The position numbers and the translations under genes are program-made. DNA of 64,000 nt, taken from assembly GCA_034505795.1 (NCBI GenBank), contig JAPDQM010000004.1, forward strand, positions 22,317 through 86,316, read 5' to 3'. Below are positions 1 through 8,492 of the stretch, piece by piece; position 1 is the first letter of the stretch; each line of letters begins with the position of its first letter. The notes under the pieces are model-generated. The model was not told where the DNA came from. It worked only from the letters and a program-made list of their open reading frames with translations, and made no database searches. This DNA comes from Thermofontimicrobium_A sp034505795. Its GTDB lineage: Bacteria > Zhuqueibacterota > Zhuqueibacteria > Thermofontimicrobiales > Thermofontimicrobiaceae.

Positions 1-1233
1 AAAATCCGTCGCCGTGCCGGAAATAGTAATGGCATAGTCCGAGAGAAATCGAAGGCTGTCAGGTCGGAAGGTCATTTTTTTATCATCATTTTGCCAGATA
101 AATTTTCCTGTAGCCGAAGGTTCGATGGAAAAACCCACCTCCACCATGGCCCGATTCATCTTGCGACTAAAGTTGAAAACGATGTCGTTCCAGGCGGGAA
201 CATTGGTAGCCCCATTGGCTGGCGTGGTGGAGACAATGTACGGCGGAACTTTTGAGATCAGCTTCACATCTTTGAATGTGAAAAATGTGTCCACCGGTGT
301 CACGGTCAATGTGTCGCTATAGTACCCATCCGCTTCGACAATCATCTCCTGTGTACCATAAGGAAGGGCATCGAAAAAATAAAAACCATTATGAAGCAGT
401 TCAGGATCATTGGTATATTTGAAAAATAGCGACGCATATGAATCAGTGACATAAGATTTTCCGCTAATCGTCACCCGAGCACCATTGATCGGAACACCGG
501 TTTCGTTGTTCGTTAGAATACCAGCAACAATATGCTCGGCTGGCCTGGGAATATCATGAAATTGCAGAATTGACCAATAGAATGTTTTGGCTTCCAGTTT
601 TTTCCATTCAGCATTCATATTGAGCTGATTCTGTCGCGGATTGGTGTGGAAGCCAGCCTCGCTCAGCTCCGAAGGCATATTGCTCTGACGATTGACATGA
701 AGATAGGGCCCGGGCCAGCTTGGTGAGCAAGCGCCGGTATAGGCATAGAATGTGCAGTCGCCAATGGAACCGCGGGTATTGGTCCGCATTCCTCGGGTTA
801 AAATATTCACTATAATATCGGCCATCGCTTTGCCACCATTGGGCACTTTTTCAGCTTTATTATAATACTGCCCCCAGAGCAATAGGGTGCTATTGTATTC
901 CGGGCTACCGGCATCGCTATGAATGGAATGGAACCAGGCCGCGCCTACGCTATTGGCGTAATCGGTCCGCTGGCTTAGTGATACAATTTGCTGATCATTG
1001 GTGCGAGAAATATAAACCGTATCGATATCGGTGGTCTTGAGCAACATTTCTCGCAGAGCCAGGGCCACACCCAGATTCTTCTCAGCCTCTGAATAATTAT
1101 AAATCCCCATATTTTCCCGCTGACTGTGCCCAGGGTCGAGAAAAATATTCCAGCCAGCAAGACCCGTGACCTGACTAAAACTTATCCCAACCGTTATGAA
1201 AATGAATAAAAATAAACTCAATAAAAATCTCAT
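1..1233 (-). CDS. Secreted N-acetylmuramoyl-L-alanine amidase with C-terminal Ig-like domains (3' end cut by window edge)
   Basis: Reading the minus strand from ATG at 1233 gives an open frame of 411 codons that runs off the left edge, so the C-terminus is missing. A signal peptide (about residues 1-20, ending SFSQ) precedes an Amidase_3 domain. Its zinc/catalytic motifs are visible: DPGHS (H36), EAEKNL (E51), SIHSDA (H105) and SEAGFHTN. A carboxypeptidase-regulatory-like beta domain follows (about 220-325, 'VAGILTNNETGVPINGARV'), then a Big_5-like Ig domain (about 330 on, 'TTPANGATNVP'). Enzymes of this family cleave the amide bond between muramic acid and the stem peptide, acting in periplasm or cell wall. 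An AAAGGAAACGCA Shine-Dalgarno stretch precedes the ATG. The family call is firm; the physiological role is not known. Extra adhesion-type domains suggest an exported or surface hydrolase. Confidence 0.85.
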   Translation of the reverse strand, partial: MRFLLSLFLFIFITVGISFSQVTGLAGWNIFLDPGHSQRENMGIYNYSEAEKNLGVALALREMLLKTTDIDTVYISRTNDQQIVSLSQRTDYANSVGAAWFHSIHSDAGSPEYNSTLLLWGQYYNKAEKVPNGGKAMADIIVNILTRGMRTNTRGSIGDCTFYAYTGACSPSWPGPYLHVNRQSNMPSELSEAGFHTNPRQNQLNMNAEWKKLEAKTFYWSILQFHDIPRPAEHIVAGILTNNETGVPINGARVTISGKSYVTDSYASLFFKYTNDPELLHNGFYFFDALPYGTQEMIVEADGYYSDTLTVTPVDTFFTFKDVKLISKVPPYIVSTTPANGATNVPAWNDIVFNFSRKMNRAMVEVGFSIEPSATGKFIWQNDDKKMTFRPDSLRFLSDYAITISGTATDF

Positions 1234-1369
1234 TGCGTTTCCTTTCCAAATTTTTAAGCCCTCAATCGTATGCCCACATTTGTCAACATCCAGTTCGATT
1301 GCCAACTGCTATCAGCCTTACTTTCATCTGATGATTGGAGATCGCGGACGGTTGACTGATAATGGATTG

Positions 1370-2329
1370 CTATTCCCAATTCAATTCCATGAGATAAATC
1401 GCCCCTTCATCCAGCACATCGAACGCTATCGTTTTCCCAGCGGGCGACCAGGAGGGATTCATCTCCAATTTGTCATCAGGGAAAACCAATCTGGTTTTCT
1501 TTGAGCCATCGATTTTAACGATGTAAAGATCCGAAGCAAGATACCGGTAGCCATCATCGCGGGTAACCATGCAAATTAAATGTTGACTATCTGGCGCCCA
1601 TTGCGGTCGATGACCTGGCCCCAGATCTTTCAGACCTGTGCCATTCACATTCATCACGAACATATCGCCCCCCAAAATTTCGAACGCCACACGCGCCTTA
1701 TCAGGGGACAGCACCAAATTGATGCATCGCTCTCCCTTGACCGGCTCAAAGACGCGGTAGTCTTTGGTAGCTACATTACCGATGGCGATCTGGTCGTCCT
1801 TCAAGAAAGCGGAAATAGCCGGGGTAGCGCTTTTCTGTAAGGTCGCAGCCTTCTTGCCCGACTCATACACTTCCAGCTTACCCCGACTGTACATATAAAT
1901 TTTTTCATCCCAGGCTCCCCAATGTGGCAAGCCTGGCATTAGCGTACGAAAGTTGGTGAGGTAGCGCGAGTCGCCGGTCTCAATATCAAAGACCTTTACC
2001 GCATTAAAACGATATCGCTTTTCGAATTTTGCTATCCGGCTGACGATGGCTTTTGCGTCCCCGGACCATTCAAATCCGAACCCGGCGGCTGGCTCACTGC
2101 TGATCTCCCGCGCCTCGCTACCATCAGCATTCATGATCCATAAGCCCTGATAATTGGAAGTGGTAAAGGCAATTTTCGTCCCATCAGGAGAGAAAACCGG
2201 ATGCATGAAATAGAGCCCATCACCGCCAATAAGCTTGACTGGATTACCAGTTATCTGCTCCTGTGCGGGTGCCATAATTGCTGATAGGATAAAAACAATT
2301 AAAAATAATAGCACAATTTTTTGTTGCAT
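1370..2329 (-). CDS. Periplasmic TolB-like WD40/PD40 beta-propeller protein
   Basis: A 319-residue protein with an N-terminal signal peptide (hydrophobic 4-20, cleavage near APAQ). It consists of repeated PD40-type propeller blades with the signatures FSPDGTKIAF, WSGDAKAIV, LSPDKARVAF, WAPDSQHLI and WSPAGKTIAF. This is the pattern of TolB C-terminal propellers and related sensor/scaffold proteins. It lacks the TolB N-terminal domain and is shorter than TolB (about 430), so it should not be named tolB. It has no lipobox or C-terminal sorting domain, so a soluble periplasmic location is likely. The ATG at 2329 is preceded by GGAGCAAACTC. It lies 136 bp upstream of the amidase on the same strand. 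A partner or ligand cannot be deduced. Confidence 0.75.
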   Translation of the reverse strand: MQQKIVLLFLIVFILSAIMAPAQEQITGNPVKLIGGDGLYFMHPVFSPDGTKIAFTTSNYQGLWIMNADGSEAREISSEPAAGFGFEWSGDAKAIVSRIAKFEKRYRFNAVKVFDIETGDSRYLTNFRTLMPGLPHWGAWDEKIYMYSRGKLEVYESGKKAATLQKSATPAISAFLKDDQIAIGNVATKDYRVFEPVKGERCINLVLSPDKARVAFEILGGDMFVMNVNGTGLKDLGPGHRPQWAPDSQHLICMVTRDDGYRYLASDLYIVKIDGSKKTRLVFPDDKLEMNPSWSPAGKTIAFDVLDEGAIYLMELNWE

Positions 2330-2402
2330 GAGTTTGCTCCAATTAATTGGTTCAGTAGTTCAGTAAACTGAATTGTTGAGTTAAGTTGATTATGCGCCAG
2401 CC

Positions 2403-2432
2403 TGTAACGCAATTTGCCAAAATTGCGTTACA
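2403..2432. repeat. Perfect inverted repeat (13-bp arms, 4-nt loop)
   Basis: TGTAACGCAATTT and AAATTGCGTTACA flank a GCCA loop. It lies at the left edge of the 47-bp tandem array and shares its AATTGCGTTA core. It is downstream of the 2596-5310 gene on the minus strand but has no following U-run, so it is not a classical intrinsic terminator. It may be a transcript-end stabilising hairpin or part of a dispersed repeat. Confidence 0.7.
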
Positions 2433-2573
2433 ACTCTCAGCAAATCTACGATTCGAACGAACTGCCAAATTGCGTTATAACTCTCCGCAAGTCTCAGATC
2501 TGAACGATTTGCCAAATTGCGTTATAACTCTCCGCAAGTCTCAGATCCGAACAATTTGCCGAATTGCGTTACA
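2415..2573. repeat. Tandem repeat, 47-bp unit, about 3.4 copies
   Basis: Units begin with TGCC at 2415, 2463, 2510 and 2557. The second and third are exactly 47 bp and differ at only a few positions; the first is a diverged 48-bp copy and the last is partial. Each contains the core AATTGCGTTA followed by AACTCTC and a CAGAT(C/T)(C/T)GAAC segment. The array fills most of the space between the propeller gene and the large sorted protein. No open frame there looks like a gene. Confidence 0.85.
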
Positions 2574-2595
2574 AAAAATGCAAAAGATCATCGGA

Positions 2596-5310
2596 TTATT
2601 TGATGACCGTCAATTTTTTCACTGATGAAAATTCCTCAGTTTTCAATTGGCAAAAATAGATGCCCGATGCGGCATCATCTGCATCCCAGTGGACGCAATA
2701 AATACCTGGCGACTGGCGTTCATTGACCAACGTGGCGATTTCCTGGCCCAATAGATTTATTATTCGTAACTCCACTTTTGTTTCTTTGGGGATGGCATAT
2801 TCGATCATGGTTTGGGCATTGAATGGATTGGGATAGTTCTGTTCCAGATAAAATCGGAGCGGCGTTTGGGAATCGAAATCCGCAATATCTGAAACCTGGG
2901 TCACCAATGAAAACTTAATCGCATCAGCACGAAGCACCGCATTGGAGTTGGTATTTTTCCCCGTATCAACCACCCTTAGCTCGATTTTATATTTAGCTGG
3001 CAAATGATATCTGCCCAGCAACACCCACGAGCCGCTGCCTTCATTCTGATTGATGATGATGGAATCGACCACCACATTTTGAACTCTCAGCACGTAAGCC
3101 GCATGATTGGACGCGTTCACTGTAGTGGGCACGATCTCAAAAATATCATAGTACCCCCCAATATTCACCTGGGTCTGAAACGATGCCCAGGCACGCGGTG
3201 TCTGATTAAGCCCGGCATACCGACTGGACGGGCCATACGCTTCAGCCACACTGGTAGCCCATTTGCCGAATTCTCGATAATTCAGCGAATCTTCATTGTC
3301 GACCACGGCAAAGAAGGATTCCACTTTCGCGCTCACCGGCAGCGACAAATAGGGCTGATGCGGATCGTCGCTATAGACAATGAGCGTATCAGCTACCATC
3401 CCAATATCTCGTGCATAAAATTGTAGGGGCAAAGAGATCGTACTCATCCCCGCTACTTCGACCGGAAACGAAGTAACCGCAGTTATGAAATGGCGCTGCG
3501 ATTTAAGACCAAATATGCTCAAACTTTGATAACCACGATTGGTGATTTTCAAGTTCCAGTTGAAGGTTACATCCTGACTCACAACTCCCAAATTGATAAA
3601 ATTTTGATCAACTGCCAGATCCCGTTCTCGAACCAGGGCGGAAAATTTGGCCACATCGGCGGCCGCGACCTTGCCCGGCTGCCGGCTTCCTTCGGCCACC
3701 AGTTCCAGATAATTTTGGGTGCCGGCGGTAAAATAGGCGGTGCCCACATAAACCCAGTCCATCGAGGTCAGCGGCTGGTTGAAAATCGCGGTATCAATTG
3801 GCTGGCTATTGGCATAAATTCGATACATCAAATGATTGACAGGATTGTCGACTTTTGGTACTTGAACGAAAATATTATAAAAACCAGCTTGAGGAATATC
3901 GGGGATCCATTGGACGCGAACTGTATCGCTTGCACTCAGAGTAACAATTTGAGCGTCTGGGCCCCAGGCACTATTGGACGATGATTGCCATTTGCCAGAT
4001 TGTACAACAAAGCCGGCGTCTCGATTGTCTACAATAATATCATCGGGCAAATATTGGATAAATTGCATGGCCTGATTGCCCACGCTATCGCAAACAGCCA
4101 CACCGACTTTGGCAAGCATTTTTTTCGCTATCGGCGCAATGGTCTGCCACTGGTTCGCCCCAATTTTTTGGCAGGGCAAAATAGTGTATCGTTCATAAAT
4201 ATCTTTGGCGGCCACGAATGGCTGCGGCTGAAAAATCGGTTCATCAGTGCTGATAACAAACGCAACATCGTTCCCAAGCGATCGTTCCTCAATTGTTAGC
4301 CTCGGAGCTTCCGCATCAGCGGTCTTTAGCCAGCGCTGCATGGCCTCGATCGCCGTGCAATAATAAAATTTGACATCGGGGTAAATACCGGTCAGATGAT
4401 GGGCCACGCTATCGATTTTCTGAATATTCGGTAGAAAATCGGCCTCTGGCAGATGACCCCAGATGCAAGCCACTTGATCGACTCCCGCATGGGCCTGTTT
4501 GAAAATCTCATGCAGATATTCCCGAGAGCGCGTAGTGCTCAAATGCGCTGAACGAACATTCCAACCGCGATAGCTTCCCGGCCGCTGATAGTTTTCAGGA
4601 GATGGATGAAACGGGATCCACTCCGCTGGCGCCTGGGACCAATCGTAATTATTATCCAGCGGTTCAGTGACATCGATGCCATGCACGGGATAATCATTGT
4701 GCATACTAAATGGCAGCAACTGATCGAGATACTTCTGCCAATCATTATCCATAAAATGCCAGCCACTACGGAAGGAGACCGGGAACACCTTCTCCTCCAG
4801 TAGCAACTGGCACAGCGTCAAATCAAAATCATCTTTGCATTCCAGAAACGTTTGCGTCTGGTTCCAGTACCAGATACCATCGCCATCGTAATCGGTCCAG
4901 CCAAAGGTGTGATAGTGTAGCGACAGCTCATCCCCAAGCTGGCGCACAGCATCCCCATGATATTCCTGCATCAAATACATGGTCATGATATTCGGTATCG
5001 GGACATTCCGATTAGTGGCATATCGGAAAATGTTGCCGGCCATCATCCACCAGGTCAGTTTCAACGGCTGGCCATCGGAATCAACCAAACGCGCCCGGAA
5101 GGATGGATCCATGACCTGATGGGCGTTTCGTGCAGGATTGGTATACAGGTCGAGACTATAGGTACAATGATACCTCGAGACGCTCATGCCATCCCAGATA
5201 GCCGTGTCAGAGCCTAAGACGAGATATACTTTTCCAGCAGCCGTACTTCCGGCCGGAAGAAACAGGATAACGATAAAAACCAATAGCAAATATTCGGAAA
5301 CAGTTTTCAC
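2596..5310 (-). CDS. Large secreted multidomain protein with polysaccharide-deacetylase-like N-terminus, two golvesin-like domains and T9SS sorting domain
   Basis: A 904-residue protein with a signal peptide (about 1-24). Residues about 25-340 resemble a deacetylase-type carbohydrate esterase fold ('SLHYHTFGWTDYDGDG', 'SFRSGWHFMDND'); this part is tentative. Two similar beta-sandwich modules (about 430-560 and 685-810), with WGPDAQI, YNIFVQVP and YDIFEIVP motifs, look like golvesin/xanthan-lyase C-terminal-like domains. Between them sits an ASH-like domain ('NLGVVSQDVTFNWNLKITN'). The last ~80 residues form a type A T9SS sorting domain ('YLEQNYPNPFNAQTMIEYA' to 'KKLTVIK'). It is therefore expected to be exported across the outer membrane. 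The start codon is GTG, with a weak upstream AAGGA. The substrate is unknown, but a role in surface polysaccharide handling is plausible. Confidence 0.75.
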   Translation of the reverse strand: MKTVSEYLLLVFIVILFLPAGSTAAGKVYLVLGSDTAIWDGMSVSRYHCTYSLDLYTNPARNAHQVMDPSFRARLVDSDGQPLKLTWWMMAGNIFRYATNRNVPIPNIMTMYLMQEYHGDAVRQLGDELSLHYHTFGWTDYDGDGIWYWNQTQTFLECKDDFDLTLCQLLLEEKVFPVSFRSGWHFMDNDWQKYLDQLLPFSMHNDYPVHGIDVTEPLDNNYDWSQAPAEWIPFHPSPENYQRPGSYRGWNVRSAHLSTTRSREYLHEIFKQAHAGVDQVACIWGHLPEADFLPNIQKIDSVAHHLTGIYPDVKFYYCTAIEAMQRWLKTADAEAPRLTIEERSLGNDVAFVISTDEPIFQPQPFVAAKDIYERYTILPCQKIGANQWQTIAPIAKKMLAKVGVAVCDSVGNQAMQFIQYLPDDIIVDNRDAGFVVQSGKWQSSSNSAWGPDAQIVTLSASDTVRVQWIPDIPQAGFYNIFVQVPKVDNPVNHLMYRIYANSQPIDTAIFNQPLTSMDWVYVGTAYFTAGTQNYLELVAEGSRQPGKVAAADVAKFSALVRERDLAVDQNFINLGVVSQDVTFNWNLKITNRGYQSLSIFGLKSQRHFITAVTSFPVEVAGMSTISLPLQFYARDIGMVADTLIVYSDDPHQPYLSLPVSAKVESFFAVVDNEDSLNYREFGKWATSVAEAYGPSSRYAGLNQTPRAWASFQTQVNIGGYYDIFEIVPTTVNASNHAAYVLRVQNVVVDSIIINQNEGSGSWVLLGRYHLPAKYKIELRVVDTGKNTNSNAVLRADAIKFSLVTQVSDIADFDSQTPLRFYLEQNYPNPFNAQTMIEYAIPKETKVELRIINLLGQEIATLVNERQSPGIYCVHWDADDAASGIYFCQLKTEEFSSVKKLTVIK

Positions 5311-5449
5311 GATACTAAATTATCCTTTTCAAATTTCAATTTTACTAACCACTGATGTTTCTTATTGTTTAAAAACGCTATTGAACTCAATGGCACTTGG
5401 GAAAAATTTATTGCACTACTTGCCCCTTCGACAAGAGCTCTCGTTCCTT

Positions 5450-5492
5450 TATAATCAAAAGCCGTTGGGAAAACACTCCTCCCAACGGCTTT
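5450..5492 (-). terminator. Intrinsic terminator of the 5527-6846 gene
   Basis: A perfect 13-bp stem (AAAGCCGTTGGGA / TCCCAACGGCTTT, arms 5480-5492 and 5458-5470) has a 9-nt loop. On the minus strand it is followed by TTTTGATTAT. It begins 35 bp after the stop codon of the sorted propeller gene, so that gene is probably transcribed apart from the one at 2596-5310. Confidence 0.85.
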
Positions 5493-5526
5493 CATCAGAT
5501 CGAAAAATCAACAAACCTGGCTAGCA

Positions 5527-6846
5527 TTACTTCATCAGAGTCATTGACTTCAGAATGGTCTGGCCGTCGACTTTCAGTCGATAGTAATAGGTTCCAGAAG
5601 CCAGTCCGGAAGCATCGAATCTGATTTCATGCTTGCCCTCAGTCATGGTTTCGCTGACCAGCGTTTTTACCTCTCGTCCCAGAATATCGTACACCTTCAG
5701 CTCGACATGGCCGGTTTTGGCCAAGGTGAACGGAATGGTAGTGGTTGGATTGAACGGATTGGGGTAGTTTTGCAGCAGATTGTAATTGCGAACCACTTCG
5801 CCGTTTTCAACCAGGACAACACCAGTGTACGGATTGGCATTTTTCCATTTCTTTATCACGCCACCGTCGAAATCATTGGTGAGCGCGTACCAAACGCCGC
5901 CTTCTTCCCAGAAGCAAATGCCGCGCGGCGAGTAAAAAATATCGCCATCCGTTGATGCCCCTGCCACATATTTTCCGCCGCTCTTGCCAACACTGTCAAC
6001 AATCGCCCAGCCTTTATTGGGATCCAACGCATACCAACCGGTAAAATCGGATGCACCGACATCCCAGTAGGTTCCGACCCACATCATGCCCCAGGGATCC
6101 CAATCCAGACATTGACCCCACATCACCTTTTCGGGGGTGGTGCCAAAGGTATCTACCGGTGCATAGGTGCCATCAGGACCATCATCGCTATGCCAATGAA
6201 CAACGCCATTTCGACCAGAGTAGATTTTGCCAAAATACACATCTTTGCCGTCCTTGCTCACCAGCAAGCTGCGCTGCAAGCCCAGATTGGTGTCGGCCAC
6301 GAAAGAATAAAGCTGCATATCTTTGTCGAAAATGTAGGCGGGATTGCCGCTCGCCACATGAGCGAGGTAGATGTAGCCATTCTCATCAGCGGCGCCCTCA
6401 GTCAGCGAAGCACCTGGTTTTGGTTTCACCTTGCCAGTAACCTCCGCGCTGAAATTGGCAGGATCGAGCGTCTGATAGTTGATCCGCCACATTTCATCAT
6501 AGGCTGAATGCAGCACATTCCCCTCATTGTCGAGTGCAGTTCCGCGGCAGCCATTTACCAGTGTATCGACCTGGCCGCTGGCATGTTTCAAGAAGCGAAC
6601 CTTCGCGTAGACAGTGCCATCTGGGTTATAAACCCACATCGGCTTAATCGGGACCTTGGTAGTACCATCGGGTTTGACGAGTGTGTCGGTATAAGCGTAA
6701 GAGCCAACCCAAATCTTGCCATCGGCGGTTCTTACGATACCATGTGGCTGCGCTATTTTAGCAAAATCGCCGACATATTCCCATTGCGCCAGCCCTAAGC
6801 TGGAGAACATCAATAGTGCTACAACTGTGTAAAGAACTTTTTTCAT
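5527..6846 (-). CDS. Secreted beta-propeller protein with T9SS type A sorting domain
   Basis: A 439-residue protein with a signal peptide (MKKVLYTVVALLMFSSLGLA, then Q). The body (about 25-345) has blade-like motifs such as 'PHGIVRTADGKIWVGSYAY', 'GTALDNEGNVLHSAYDEMW' and 'DWDPWGMMWVGTYW', consistent with an SMP-30/NHL-type propeller. Residues about 355-439 are a sorting domain: 'NYNLLQNYPNPFNPTTTI', 'LKVYDILGREVKTLV', 'SGTYYYRLKVDG'. The protein should cross the outer membrane by the type IX system and be anchored or released at the surface. GGAGGAATGAA lies just before the ATG. Catalytic residues cannot be recognised; function unknown. Confidence 0.85.
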   Translation of the reverse strand: MKKVLYTVVALLMFSSLGLAQWEYVGDFAKIAQPHGIVRTADGKIWVGSYAYTDTLVKPDGTTKVPIKPMWVYNPDGTVYAKVRFLKHASGQVDTLVNGCRGTALDNEGNVLHSAYDEMWRINYQTLDPANFSAEVTGKVKPKPGASLTEGAADENGYIYLAHVASGNPAYIFDKDMQLYSFVADTNLGLQRSLLVSKDGKDVYFGKIYSGRNGVVHWHSDDGPDGTYAPVDTFGTTPEKVMWGQCLDWDPWGMMWVGTYWDVGASDFTGWYALDPNKGWAIVDSVGKSGGKYVAGASTDGDIFYSPRGICFWEEGGVWYALTNDFDGGVIKKWKNANPYTGVVLVENGEVVRNYNLLQNYPNPFNPTTTIPFTLAKTGHVELKVYDILGREVKTLVSETMTEGKHEIRFDASGLASGTYYYRLKVDGQTILKSMTLMK

Positions 6847-7169
6847 TTCATTCCTCCATAATTTTGTTCGGATAGCAAAAGTATTTTTCTATCCCATGTG
6901 ATGAGCCATTTAAGATGCTGGAGAGCACAAAAAACTCTCCATAAATTTGATAACCTGAGCGCGGCAAAAATCCTTCATCTATCATTTTTCCCATGGCGGC
7001 CAGAGGTAAGTGCTCTGATTGACGCTGCTTTTAAGTAAATATAGCATGAATCCACCAAAAATGATAGCGATTCCTATTTTGCAGCCCTCTAAAAATTTCT
7101 TTGAAACATGACTGTTTTTGCTATCACCTCCTTGATCATTTAAATACCCAACGTTAATTAAGAAAATTA
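6847..7169. other. 323-bp intergenic stretch, mostly without a recognised gene
   Basis: The left part (6847-6980) is the leader of the sorted propeller gene and includes a weak GGAGAG/CTCTCC hairpin near 6929-6950. The right part holds an uninterrupted frame for a small membrane-like peptide, listed separately. No convincing promoter of the TTGACA/TATAAT kind was seen here. Confidence 0.5.
6982..7133 (-). other. Possible small membrane-protein reading frame without a normal in-frame start
   Basis: On the minus strand a frame ending at TGA 6982-6984 encodes a peptide with a lysine-containing start, a hydrophobic stretch 'IGIAIIFGGFMLYLL' and a tail ending 'YLWPPWEK'. It looks like a single-span small protein. 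A full-strength Shine-Dalgarno (AAGGAGGTGAT, 7123-7133) lies upstream. The only nearby ATG (7107-7109) is in another frame, which stops after six codons. A -1 slip on the heptamer AAATTTT, just before that stop, would join the two frames. Alternatives are a sequencing error, a decayed gene, or chance. No homologue is recognised. Confidence 0.3.
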
Positions 7170-8366
7170 CTATGGTCGCCCATAGTAAGGCGCCCCTTCT
7201 TTGAGCATATTGATTTTGATCACTCGTCGCTTCTTGGCATCATCGCTACGCCGGGCGACATAGAGAAACTGCTTGCTGCCCCAGGTGAGCGAGTAACTGG
7301 TCGGCTCCAGCACACCAGGATAAAGTGGTGCAAATGTGCCATCAGGATGTATGACGACAACCGCCTCTGGCGCATCGGTGCCAACATACATATCGCCATC
7401 CGCAGCAAATGTAATCGATAATATTTCAAACGTGCTGCTGATATGGGTGGTCCAATCAAAGAATAGTTCGGTAGGGCCCAATTCGTTTTCCGATAGGATC
7501 TGATTGCGCCAGATTGCCTGCTGATTGGTCGCATTAATCTTGCCGCCCACATAGACATAGCCGTTAAAGATACGGATGGCTTTGATGTAAGTATCCGGGT
7601 ATGGTATAATGCCTTTGGAAGTTCCATCCCCCTGGATGGTAACTTTATAGAGGCTATCCCCTTTGCCGCCCACAAACAGAAAACCTCCCGGAGCAAAATC
7701 CAGGGCATACACCGCATCTTTCACCCGCACCCATTGAGCGGCAGCTCCACCGCCCGCAGGCACTCGATACAAGTAGCGTGTGTTTCGTGCGACATAAAGC
7801 ATGCCATCCGGCCCAAATTCCATACCGGTAAAGAGCGAAAAAGTGGTCGTTCCATAATCGGTTTTCACCTCTGCCGGCGTGATTTTGACGATCTTGCGCG
7901 AGCCAAGGGCGACATACAGGTTTTCATCCTTATCGCATTCAACCATATACGGCTCATCGAAATCACCAAAGCCGCCGAATTCTCCCACGCCTCGGACCAG
8001 GCGATAGCGCATCAAATTACTAAACGAAATCGCGCCCAACACCGACACCTTCACCGTGGTCGAATCAGCAACAAAGTTGGGGCTCTGAACGATCAATTGG
8101 TTCGGGGATGCTTCTAAAACCACGGCTTTCGTTTTCCCAAAATGCACAAAATTATTTTCTTTTATGGGCGAAAAGTTCTGGCCGATAATTTTGATCGTCA
8201 CAATACCGGCCAAAGCGCTGTCGGCTGGCTCAATAGCGGTGATCACCGGATCTGGATTATAAACATAATTGGGATTGTAAAGGCTCTCCGGTTTCTCCTG
8301 CTGACAACCGCTGACCAACACTACCAGCCCTAGCAGAATCGCTGCAAATCCCTTCCATCTATTCAT
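7170..8366 (-). CDS. IPT/TIG-domain beta-propeller lipoprotein (cassette C)
   Basis: A 398-residue protein with a lipoprotein signal peptide whose lipobox is LVSGC (Cys21). Residues about 40-125 are an IPT/TIG Ig-like domain ('ITAIEPADSALAGIVTIKI', 'GQNFSPIKENNFVHFG'). The rest is an NHL/SMP-30-like propeller ('DKDENLYVALGSRKIVKI', 'GPDGMLYVARNTRYLYRV', 'DGDMYVGTDAPEAVVVI'). It is clearly paralogous to the 407-codon lipoprotein at 14059-15246, sharing the PADSALAGI and NFSP motifs and most blades. IPT/TIG lipoproteins beside TonB-dependent receptors are often surface ligand-binding subunits, so a receptor partner role is inferred. GAGGAGAAATGA precedes the ATG. It follows the FN3 protein gene by 126 bp. 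Confidence 0.8.
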   Translation of the reverse strand: MNRWKGFAAILLGLVVLVSGCQQEKPESLYNPNYVYNPDPVITAIEPADSALAGIVTIKIIGQNFSPIKENNFVHFGKTKAVVLEASPNQLIVQSPNFVADSTTVKVSVLGAISFSNLMRYRLVRGVGEFGGFGDFDEPYMVECDKDENLYVALGSRKIVKITPAEVKTDYGTTTFSLFTGMEFGPDGMLYVARNTRYLYRVPAGGGAAAQWVRVKDAVYALDFAPGGFLFVGGKGDSLYKVTIQGDGTSKGIIPYPDTYIKAIRIFNGYVYVGGKINATNQQAIWRNQILSENELGPTELFFDWTTHISSTFEILSITFAADGDMYVGTDAPEAVVVIHPDGTFAPLYPGVLEPTSYSLTWGSKQFLYVARRSDDAKKRRVIKINMLKEGAPYYGRP

Positions 8367-8409
8367 TCATTTCTCCTCATGCTTATTACTCCGCCCCAGT
8401 AATCAATAA

Positions 8410-8475
8410 CTGAACACTGATAACTGATCACTGATCACTGATTACTGATCACTGATTACTGCTGCCTGATAACTG
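8410..8475. repeat. Heptameric tandem repeat CTGATNA, about nine units
   Basis: Successive 7-mers are CTGAACA, CTGATAA, CTGATCA, CTGATCA, CTGATTA, CTGATCA, CTGATTA, CTGCTGC, CTGATAA, then CTG. The array fills most of the gap between the FN3 protein gene and the lipoprotein gene of cassette C. Many copies contain the palindrome TGATCA, so the RNA could fold weakly. Confidence 0.85.
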
Positions 8476-8492
8476 TCTTCTAAACTAAAAAT

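Noticed and set aside
2596..2640. SusD-like lipoprotein expected next to the receptors
   Set aside because: None of the proteins near any of the three receptors shows SusD helical repeat features; the neighbours are FN3, PorV-like and IPT/propeller proteins instead.
5307..5495. 62-codon minus-strand frame between two secreted protein genes
   Set aside because: It runs through the terminator hairpin of the upstream gene and has no protein-like features.
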